Source: Acorus gramineus
Taxonomy: Eukaryota; Streptophyta; Magnoliopsida; Acorales; Acoraceae
DNA: 64,000 nucleotides
Direction of reading: 5' to 3'
Assembly (NCBI GenBank): GCA_030737835.1
Contig: CM060855.1
Location: 1,365,599-1,429,598, forward strand
Shown: positions 35,925 to 46,600 of the stretch, in pieces
Layout: every line of letters begins with the position of its first letter
Position numbering within the stretch: the stretch's first letter is position 1
Program-made: the position numbers and the translations under genes
Notes under the pieces: model-generated
Told to the model about the DNA's origin: nothing
Seen by the model: only the letters and a program-made list of their open reading frames with translations
The model's database searches: none

Positions 35925-38900
35925 TGTTATATATGTGTCACTTTTAGCCTTATGGTAACCATTGGAGCATTCTGGTAGTTTTTGAGTTTTTTTCGTTTTT
36001 CGATCGGAACCGCTAAAATTTTGGACTGTTAGCTATCGTCCTGTGTTTGAGAACTCCGATTGAAAATCTAACTGCATATTATGTGTCCTGGTGCCATTCC
36101 AAGCCACTCACGAAAATTTCATCGAATTCCGGTACGTTTCAGAATTTCACAGTTCCGGGGCGTATCCGGGTTTTGACCGAGCGAGAAGTCATTGGGAGAG
36201 TTGACTCGGTCAAAGTGGGCCCATGACTTGGTCAACCCTTTTTGTTTTTTTGTGTGGTTGAGTTGACCTAAGTCAAAACTCACTTAAACCTAATTAATCA
36301 AGCCTTAATCCTAGTTAACCCTAATCTAAGTGTGTTGACTTATTTAAGTGAATCTAAAAATTAGCCCCCCACTATTCATCATCTTCTCCATTTGATTTTC
36401 TCTCTCCCCCTCTCTCTTTTTCTTGATTTTAAGCTAGTTAGAGTGCTTGAAATAAAAAACACAAAGAATAGAAAGGTTAGATCTTGTCCCGATCTATCTA
36501 CGGGTGGTCTCGGATTCGAGTTCCCTCGTGTTTAGCCCCTTCTCACACCCTCTTTTCTCCTCTGATTTCAGCCCCTTTGAAGGTTGAAAGAGAGCTTGGT
36601 GGTGGAGGTCTTTGGGGAGGTGTTTCGGTGCACGAAGAGCTCCCGGTTCCCTTCCTTTCCTTTCCTTTCCTTGGGTAAGCTCTCTTTCCTTCCTTTTCTT
36701 GTTTAGATGCATGTTAGGGGGTGTTTTTGGGTGTGTGGTGGCTGTTGGTGGCTGTTGGTGGTGGTTGGTGGTGGTTAGTGGCCATTGGTGGCCGGTGAGG
36801 GGTGGTAGGGTGGCTCGGGCAGGGTGGTTGGCTGTCTCGGGCAGGATGGCAGCACAGGCGCAGCAGGCAGCGCAGCAGGCGGAGCAGTTGGCAGGGCGCG
36901 CGCGCGCGTGCGCGTGGACGTGCGCGCGGGCGTGCGCTCGGGTGGAGCTGGAGGGCGTGCTGGGCGCGTGTGCTGGGCGCTGGTGCTGGGCGCGGGTGCT
37001 GGGCGCTGGGCGCGGGTGCTGGGCGCGTGTGCTGGGCGCGGGTGCTGGGCGCTGGGCGCGGGTGCTGGGCTCTGGGCGATGGTCGCGGGTGCTGGGTGAT
37101 GGTCGCGGGTGCTGGGCGCTGGGGCGTTGGGCACCGTGCGGGAGCGTGCGCGCGGAGCGCTGCGCAGAGGCGCAGGCGTGCTGTGCGCGCGCGGTGAGGC
37201 GAGGCCGGTGGTGCGCGCGGGGTGAGGCGCTGGGGCGCAGGGCGTGCGGGTGTGCGCGCGGGTTGCTGCGCTGGGGCGCAGTGAGCGCGCGGTGCACCCG
37301 GGGTGATTCGGCAGGGTGTCCGGGCGTGCGGGCTGAGCTCGGCAGGGCGCCTGGGGGCGCGGGCCGGGGCTCGGCTGTGCGCCCGGGGCGGGTGGCCGTG
37401 CGAGCGGCTGCCCGGGGGTGCGGGAGTGAGTCGGGGTGCTCGGGCTAGCGTGCGTACGGGCCGTATGTACGTTTGCCCGAGTGTTGGGTATTTTTAGTGT
37501 ATTTTTGGTGTATTTGTGTATTTTACTCACCAAGTTGATTACCCTGTCTTGCAGATCTTGACGGACGGTCGCGCGACGACCCGGTTATTGGTGAGTGGGA
37601 CAACCCAACCCAGTTGGGAGGCGCTATATGCACTTGGGCGTATACCGTCCTCCCCTGGGGCAGCATAGTTAATATTAACTTGTTATATGTAATCCATGCA
37701 AGCATGATTAGTGTGTAGAATGCATGCCACCCTAGACTTGTATGTTAGGGACTTGCACCCTTAGGATATGTGTAAGAGCCGTGCATCCTGTCACCTTGTT
37801 ATCATGCTAGGAAAGCCTCGACCTATGCATGCGTCCTATTAGTTTGATTTATTAAATTAAATGCAGACTTAAGATATTTTTAGCATGCCTTGGGGAATAT
37901 TAAGGGGGCCTTGCGAGGTCAACATTGAGACCCGGGCTAGGGTACTCCGTGTTCCTTGTTTGGTTGGCGGGATGTCCTATATCGGGACCTCAGGTTGCCC
38001 TCCCAAGGTTTCTTTTCCTCATTATTATCTTATGTATTCCCCGCATCTTGGTTATGCGCGCTGGAGGAATTCTGAAGAATTCAAGACATTAGAGTTGTTG
38101 AGATGTGTTGTCGGCGGATCCGAGTGGATCATATGCGTATGGATAGGCTGTTCTGTTCCCTTCGTTGGATCCGTGTAGAGACTGCCTCAGCGTTAGAAAG
38201 GTCGTCCCGTGCAGGGGCTCCCATCAGTAGGCACCTCCTGATTTGGGACGGACAGTGCTGAATGTGGGAGTGGCCAAACGACCTACGGAGTGGAGGAGAG
38301 ACTATCGGTGGACCAAGGGTGACCAACAGCCTAGTCAGTCCCAAGATCCTATGTCACCATATTGAGGGGTGAGGGTGAGGGTGTGGTGGGCCGGCGATGT
38401 GGCGACCCACTGGATTTGTGTAAGGTTGATTATCAGCCTATTAAGTCCCAACATCCTATGTCACCTATTGAGGGGTGAGGGTGAGGGTATGGTGGTTCGG
38501 CGATGTAGCGACCCACTGGATTTGTGTTGATTATGCCACTTTGAGGCTTTTGCTATTAATTGTGGTTAATATAAATTGTGATGCATGGGTTGTGCTATTC
38601 ACTGAGCGTGTGGCTCACCCCTCGCATAATTATTTTCTTCAGTGATTACCGAGGCGGACTTGAAGGAGGAGCTCCCCGAGCGACTGCACCAGTAGCGGAG
38701 TAGCGCCACGTCCCTCGAGTTTCAGAGGCCATCAGCATCCTTTTGATTGTATGTATATATTTCCGTGCTTGGGCACCCAGTTGTGTATTATTTGGATGTA
38801 TGTGTGTATATTGGCTCTCACAGGACATTTGATTATGTATCGAGTCTGTAGTATGTTTTTGGATTACAGACTCAGTCTTTTAGCTTCCGCTATCTGTGTA

Positions 38901-39056
38901 TATATCATGTCAGCCTTGCTTTCATCTGTGTTGTTGTCATTTTAGTTGTTGTTTAGAGTGATTTATTGATCTCCTGTATAGACTGCTGATATCATGTATA
39001 CACTTGCCGCGTCCCGGGGACGGCCATCCCGGGGACGGCCGCCCTGGGGCGTGACA
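35925..39056 (+). mobile_element. Young solo-LTR-like element 1 (copy B only)
   Basis: This 3,132-bp element starts TGTTATATATGTGTCAC and ends GGGGCGTGACA, flanked by TGTTAGG on both sides (35918-35924, 39057-39063). Copy A has the empty site at about 13890-13905. Internal order: U3-like part; CT-rich leader (36395-36420); donor-like GGTAAGC at 36674; G+C-extreme tract 36840-37440; acceptor TTGCAG ending 37554; a 36-nt block ending at GTGAGT (about 37591); a conserved GGATCCGAGTGGATCATATG segment; two ~118-bp tandem units (38340-38530); TGAGC/GCTCA hairpin at about 38603; and TTGGCTCTCACAGGAC. No gag or pol domains and no internal LTR pair, so a solo LTR is most likely. It inserted after the duplication. 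Confidence 0.75.
36675..37554 (+). other. Predicted intron with hypervariable GC tract in LTR-like element 1
   Basis: It is bounded by GTAAGC and TTGCAG, with TTTTCTTGTTTAG near 36700 as another possible acceptor. Most of the interval is GCGCGGGTGCTGGGCGCT-like low-complexity sequence, G-rich on the plus strand. Equivalent positions in the other young copies are 44755-45705 and from 61428 to about 62340. The old antisense copy has an AT-rich interval in the same place. Splicing is inferred from sequence only. Confidence 0.45.
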
Positions 39057-40202
39057 TGTTAGGATCATAATCTGGGAAGACATCATAATCTGATTTGGCC
39101 TTTACATGGCTGAAATAAAATATTTCCAGAAACTAGTCATTTCCTACTCGAATCTGAACAGTCCATGCAAATCAGGTTCTAACTTACAACACAGATAATA
39201 TTATGATACCAAATTTCATATATAGAATCTATACATATGGATGATCATATCATATGATGACACAATCCTAAAAATATGTCTCTAAGTACTAGTTTTACAA
39301 GGATTGTTACAGAACAGAAATCTGTCATATTATAACACAAAACTCCAAACAACAAGAAAATGGGAAAAACACATACAACAACACCTATGCATCCTTGCTG
39401 ACCATCTAAAGCACTAGATAACAACACTCATACTTCATTGAAGCATAAACACAAACACTTACATGACACAAAGGGGAAACAAACATACCATGAGAAGAAG
39501 AGGGGAAAAGGATGCACACAAGGGATTCCACCACCACCACCACCACCACCACAAGCAATCAATCCATCACACATTCATAGCCATTACCACCACTAGATCA
39601 ACACCCTCACATAAGTCAAAACAAATAGTGAGGTTAAAAGAATGACATGGAGAAGAAGAGGGAGGTGGGGGGAAATACAAGGCTCACACACATACTCACC
39701 ATCCTTTTCACTCTTCCTTCATTTTCTTCTCTTCATCTTCACTTGCACCACCAAAAATCACACACAAAGGGGGCTGTCCTAAAGAGAATGAAAGGGGGAG
39801 AGAGAGATTAAACTCAATTTAGGGTTTTGAGTGTGAGATGGGGGCAAAAGAGGTACAAATGTGCTTGGTGTGATGAGATAAGGAGGGGGGTATACTTAGC
39901 CTTACACTCACCTCTAATAGAGACATTAGGAACCAAAGGTTAGAGAATGGGGTGATACTTGCCTAGAGTCACCACCCACCCAATCAAACAACCAACCAAA
40001 ACCCAGTAACAGCTAAACACGGATACCATTTATAACTATATAATTTTTAAAACGATGTCAGAACGCGATGAAAATTTACAGGTAAGTCAAAGCAGATACT
40101 AGGATCACCGATATGCGGTTATATTTTTAAATAAAGCGCCTGAACTCTAAAAAGAAATAAAAAAATGATATTTAATTACTCAAAAGTGACACAAACATAA
40201 CA

Positions 40203-43200
40203 GAAAGCCATATAGGAGATGCTATCATTAAAATGAATATGTTCTCCATACGCATAGAGTTTCACCGACATAATTCGTTTCCAAGATACAACTCGACCCG
40301 CGAGATTCCGCCAACTTCCTGAGGTGAGATCAAGCTAAATGGAGTCCTCGAACTGAATCCTTGTATTGTTGATGTCCGGAATGGATAAATAAGGATTGAT
40401 CAAGATCTTTTATAAACACAAAATAAAATTTTGATAGAAGAAAACTCACATAAAAGAACTTGATGAACTTTTTGTTAGTCTCTTTCCATCTCTCAATTTT
40501 TTCTATACATGGATTGAAGTGATGATATTGTATTGAGAAGAGGACACGGGGTTGAGATAGAATTATTTTTTTAAGCTTTGAGAGATTTCTGTTCTATTCG
40601 TAAGAAACCAACCAATTCAGTATCAATAATGTTTTTTAGACTTTATTTCTTTGGCTCCATGAGGTGGCACATGTGTAATATCTATATTACCCTTATTTCC
40701 TTTTTTAGGCAACTACTCCCTCCAATCGAAGAGTTAGTTAGAATACCATAATCACACATTTTAGAAACCGTGCGAGTGGGTCATTAATGAAGTTTTTTTT
40801 ATTCCTATAATTGAATTCTAATATTCCATAATCAATCGATTTTTTATCACCAATTTTTTTGAAAAATACTTAGCAGCCGATCGAAAATTGCTATTCATCC
40901 ACAACAATCGATCATTTTTTTGGAGGATTTTTCCAACCATTAATTTGATTACAATATTTTCAAAAGTTAGTTACATTTCAAATAATTTGAACCTTTTATG
41001 AATTACATTTTGAAAGTCAATTATATTTTTGAAATGTAACTAATATTTATATGCATTATATAGTAAAAGTCTGTTACATTCAACCACTGATTTAAAATAT
41101 CGTAAAAGTCTGTTGCATTTTGAAATGTAACTGAATGTTTACTGCATTATATTATGAAAGTAAGTTATATTTTAAAAATATAACTGACTTTTTATCTGGT
41201 CCTATTAAATCTACTAGTACTCTAATTCCATACTTTCATTTTTGTTTCACTTAGGGCTCCGTTTGGCCCGTGTCATTCTTTTTATTGGAGTTACTTTACC
41301 AAGAATCATTTTGCCAGGAATTATTATTCCATCAAACTATTTGGTTTGCTCGTGGATTTCTTTGAAGAATCAATTTTCATTGTTTGGTTCACACATGAAA
41401 AATGATAATGAATTTTTTGTGTTGCTAAATAAATTCAGTTACATTGCAAATGCATTTGATCTTTATATGTATTATATTTTCATGTTTTTTGTATTTTTTG
41501 TGTTGCTAAATAAATTTTCTTTTTCTTTTCAAATCAGTTACATATTTTCATGTATCTGACTTTTTTTTATTTGAATGAATGAATTTCAGAAACATTACCA
41601 AAAAAAGAAGAAAAAAACGTTGCTGGTTAGATACAAAATAATTATTCATTAAATAACATTACATAAAATCACAATAAACATGTGCCAAAAAAAAAAATCA
41701 CATAAACTAATACAACTTGTATGTTAGATACATTTTAAAATGTAAGTGCATTTCAAAAAAAAAAAAAAGATAGAGGTGGAGATTGGAGGAGGGCTCGAAA
41801 GATAGCCAAATCACCTTTTATATGACAGAGAGCGGCAAGAAGAATCCAGAGGTGATGACCCTGGTCGTCGGAGATGAGCATGCCGGCCAGAATGGATTTT
41901 TGAAGTGGGGGATGTCTTCTAAGGGTAAAATAGAAAATTTCCAAAGAGTTGGGAAGATGTTACACTAGAATGAAATAACAAGAGAAGATATTTTTACATT
42001 GAATTTAAATGAAGGGTAATATTGTATTTTATAATTTTACCCTTTCGTAAAAGTCAAATATGTAACTAATATGAAATTGACACTTAATAGGGCTTATGAA
42101 TGAGGCCTATAAACTGGGGTGTGGGTATCAAGACTGATTCAATATATATAGAGAGTAGTTCGGGAAATATAATTAACGCCTACACATTGAATCACATGAA
42201 CATTGACACACAAATTCAAAATGTTTTTGTTGGTTAATGATCCAATTGTAACCCATGCAATAATTCATGCATTAGTAACTGTATAAATATTAAAACTTGG
42301 GTCACAATAAAAATATATCCAACAAGATGGAGCATGTATGTTCACAAAAAATTAAATATAATGTATATTTTTATATTATAGAATATATATTTTCTTATTA
42401 GGAAAATTAATTAGAGGTCCCTCGGGCCTGTATTAACATTTAGTCCCTTCACTTTTTTTAGTTTTTTTAAAATTTCTAAAGTCCTTGAGTTATTTTTTCT
42501 GGGTCCTTGGCAGTAATTGCTGTTAGATGAGCCTTTTTTCTTCCATTTTTACCCTTTGATAACAATGTATGCAGATGGTATATCGGTGTACTACGTCTTT
42601 TTAAATATGTGAGTAACAATGTACACATTGTGCATATCGGTGTACACAGTCAAGTCTATATAACATGCTTAACTGGGAATCACGAACATGCATTTCAAAC
42701 ATTTAAATGCCATCTCCACTGATATTTTAATAACTTAAAATTAATTCAGAGTTCCAGAGGTGTTTTGAAAATTGATTTTACTATTTTAGCATGGAGCATA
42801 GAAAACATTTACACATGCTTAAATCATCACCATAGATTTACAAAAATAACCACAAAGTTATATTTACATCTAGTGTTTATATCTTTCAAAATCTTCTTGT
42901 AGTTCCTTTATCTGAGCTCTTCAAATTACTTTTGCTACATACTCCCCTCGAAACCTTGGAATGTCTTTTTGCCCAAATTCCATATTGGTTACTTTTATTA
43001 GGTGCTCGCCATATTTGATAAAAAAATATGCCACAGTCAACCCTAAAAAACACCATAAATCAATATTATAAGTGTGACGTAGGGACATTAATCATGACAA
43101 TGTATACCATAAATACTTACCCATTGGATTGTTGTGGGCATTGGTCATCCCTTGTGATTGGCCAATGAACAACATCGTGCATTAAATGGGTCAAATTGAA

Positions 43201-43636
43201 AAACATTTTAAGCCAATGTACCTGTCAGTGTTAAGGAAGGCGGGATGTGGATTGCGTGCTGTTGGGGTACTGCACAGAGTATATGCGGTATGCAGGAGTA
43301 TATGCAGTTCTGTAATTTTTTATTAATAAAAAATAATTTCTATGATACAATAAAATGAAAAACACAAGTTAATCAGTGCATGTGCTTAATATTGAATCAT
43401 TTCTATGATATATATTTGTTTTTGTGAGTATATATATATATATTAAATTAAAAGTTTATATTTTTTGTTAAGTATGTACATCATTTTTTGTAAAAATATA
43501 CTCCACTAATTATATATATACTCATTTTAGAATAAAATTAAACATGTGCTTACTGTATTTATCATTTCACTAATATATAACACATCCAACCTAGGATATA
43601 TCATTACAAATCACTCAACGCATACGGTTTGTACGA
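40203..43636. other. AT-rich spacer (copy B)
   Basis: Duplicate of 15034-18499. The TA run at 43429-43442 has about seven repeats. No gene is recognised. Confidence 0.4.
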
Positions 43637-46600
43637 ACAGAGAGTTGGTTGCAGGTCTAGAGCTTGTATCATGCAATCCCGGATGGGCACCATTGTTTGA
43701 CGTCCCATATCGGGATTCCCTAGTTGAGAAGCACATTAGTCATTTTTTAGCGATTATAGTGCCCGAGATGGCTCGGGTGGTTTCAGGGGTGGGCCAGGGG
43801 ATGTGGGCCGGATTGCTTCAGACACGGAGGGTCCCCTCTATGGGCTTGTGGTCCGTTTACCTCTGGGAGTTTCAGGTGATGAGTTTTATGGGCCGTGTTC
43901 TCTGGGCCCGGGGTGGTCGTGGACATGGTGGGACAGGGACCAATCTACGGGGGAGGACTTATTTCATGCGGTTCTGGATTCTCCACCTTGGCGTACTGTG
44001 GTGGGGTATCGTGCTGGCTAACAGCCTCTCCAGTCATCCTCTCCCCCTTTGGTGGTGATACGAGAGGGGGAGAGGGTTAGTTCGGGCTCTGCTCCTCCCC
44101 CGACGACGGTGAGGGTGGGGGAGCAGGCATGTTCGGTTCCCTTCACACCTCGTAGGGGATCTCTCTGTTATATATGTGTCACTTTTTAGCCTGCTGGTAA
44201 TCGTTGGAGCGTTCTGGTGGTTTTTCGTTTTTTTTCGGTTTTCGATCGGAACCGCTAATTTTTGGACTGTTAGCTATCGTCATGAGTTAGAGGACTCCGA
44301 TTGAAAATCTAACTGCATATTTGGTGTCCTGGTGCCATTTTAGACCTCTCACAAAAATTTCATCGAATTCCGGCAACGTTTCCGAAATTTCGCAGTTCCG
44401 GGGCGTATCTGGGTTTTTAAGTCGCTCGCTATATAAAGGTGGGATCTAATTTTCGGATTACTATTCATCATCCCTACCAACTTGATTTTCTCTCTCCCCT
44501 CTCTCCTTTTCTCACTTTTGAGCCCCCTAGACCCCTCAAAGCTTAAAACCTAAAGCATAGGAAGTGTAGATCGGGTCCCGATCTACACTCCGGTGCTTTC
44601 AAATCCGGATTCCGGCGAGATTTGCCCCTCCGTCCCCCCTCTCTTCTCCTCTGTTTTGGGCTGTTTTGGAGGTGGGAGTAGATCCGGGCGGTGGAAGCCT
44701 TTGGGGAAAGGTTTCGGCGCGCGGAGAGCGTCCGGACTTCCCTTCCTCCCCTTGGTAAGCCCTATTTCCCCTCTTTTCTTGCTTAGATGGATGTTAGGAG
44801 GTGGGTTTTGGGGTTGGGAGGCGGTCGGCGGCGGTGGGTGGCCGTCGGAGGGCAGTGGAGGTGGTCGGAGTCCTTGGGGTGGTCGGAAGTGGGTGGTAGA
44901 GGAGCTCGGGCTGGCAGGCTGGCAGCCCCGGGCAGCAGGCAGCAGCACAGGCGCAGCAGCTGGCAGGGGCGCGCGCGCGCGCGCGCGGGTGGCGCTGGGC
45001 GCAAGGCGCGGGTGCTGGGCGCTGGCGGGCGCAGTCGGGCGCGCAGTCGCGCGCGGGTGCGCGGGTTCGCGCGGAGCGGGCGCGCGGGTGCGCGGGTTCG
45101 CGCGGAGCGGGCGCGCGGGTGCGCTGGTGCGCGCGGGTGCTGGCGCGAGCGGGGGTGTGCGCGGGAGTGCGCGCGGGTGCGCACGGGCGCGCGCGGGCGT
45201 GCGCGCGAGCGTGCGCGCGCGCGGGCAGAGCGCCTGGGCACTGTGCCTGGGTGCTGGGCAGGGCGCCTGGGCATGCGCCTGGGCGCGGTGCTGGGGACCA
45301 GTGCACGCGGTGCTGGGGACCAGTGCGTGCGCGTGCTGGGGCGTGCGTGCAGTGCGCGCGGGGGCGCGCTGGGCTGGACGCGAGGTGCGCGCGGGCGCGC
45401 GCGAGCGTGCGCGTGCGTGCGGCGGTGCGTCGGGGCGCGCGGGGAGGCGTGCGACAGTGCGCCGGTGGTGTCCGGGTGTGCGGGCTGGGCTCGGCAGTGC
45501 GCCTTGGCGCGCGGGCCGGGGCTCGGCGGTGCGCCCGAGGCGGGTGGCCGTGCGTGCGGTTGCCCGGTGGGCTCGGGAGTGAGTCGGGATGCTCGGATAC
45601 GCGTGCGTACGGGCCGTATGTACGTTTGTCCGAGTGTTGGGTATTTTAGATGTATTTTTGTGTATTTATGTATTGTTCTCACCATATTGAATGTCTGTCT
45701 TGCAGATCTAGACGGACGGTCGCGCGACGACCCCGATCTCTGGTGAGTGGGACAATCCAACCCAGTAGAGAGGTGTTATACGCACTTGGGCGTATACCGA
45801 CCTCTCCTGGGGCACCATGGATAGATATTGGCATGTGTATATGTATATCATGCGAGCATGATTTAATTGTAGAATGCATGTTACCCTAGACTTTGCATGT
45901 TAGGGACTTGCACCCATAGGATATGTGTATGAGCCATGCAGCATGTCCCCTGTTTCCATGTTAGGAAGCCCGACCGATGCATGTGCCCTACTAGTTTATT
46001 TATTAAATTAAATGCTAGTATTTGTTAAAATGCATGTTATAGTGAATATTATAGGGGAGGGGCCTTGCGAGGACAGCGGTGAGACCCGGGTTAGGGTACA
46101 CCGTGTTCCTTGTTTGGTTGTCGGGGTGTCCTATAACGGGAACTCACGCTGCCCTCCCGAGTTTCTTTCCCCCAATGATATTCCACCCTTGTTATAACCT
46201 TATGCATGTTCCCCGCATCTTAGTTATGCGCCCTGGTGGGTTCTGAGGAATTCAGAACATTAGTGTTGTTATGACGTGTTGTCTGCGGATCCGAGTGGAT
46301 CATATGCGATGGATAGGCTGTTCTGTTCCCTTCGTTGGATCCGTGTAGTACAGCCCCGGCGTTGGAAAGGTCGTCCCGTGCAGGGGCTCCCATCAGTAGG
46401 CGCCTCCTGATTTCGGAAGGACTGCGCTGAATGTGGGAGTGGCCAAGCGACCTACGGAGTGGGGAGAGACTATCGGTGGACCAAGGGCGACCAACAGCCT
46501 AGTCAGTCCCAAGAGCCTAGGTCACCTGTTGAGGGTGAGGGTGAGGGTATGGTGGGCCGGCGATGTGGCGACCCACTGGATTGTTAGTCCCAATATCCTA

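Larger units (their letters stand above)
34261..40202 (-). mobile_element. Old solo-LTR-like fossil, antisense, split by a younger relative (copy B)
   Basis: Duplicate of 12221-15033. The two halves are 34261-35924 and 39057-40202. Between them a young element of the same broad family has inserted on the opposite strand. The ends, the 36-nt exon-like block (minus strand, near 35646-35681) and the TGAGC/GCTCA motif are as in copy A. Confidence 0.65.

Noticed and set aside
36494-37533. Long overlapping open frames on both strands (267, 278 and 252 codons; similar ones at 44593-45760 and 61467-62513)
   Set aside because: They lie in low-complexity GC-rich tracts that lack stops in several frames by composition. 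The products are Arg/Ala/Pro/Gly runs, they differ between copies, and no domain is recognisable.
35925-39056. A compact TRIM-type element with short LTRs at both ends
   Set aside because: No direct repeat is shared between its two ends; it behaves as a single long LTR-like unit.
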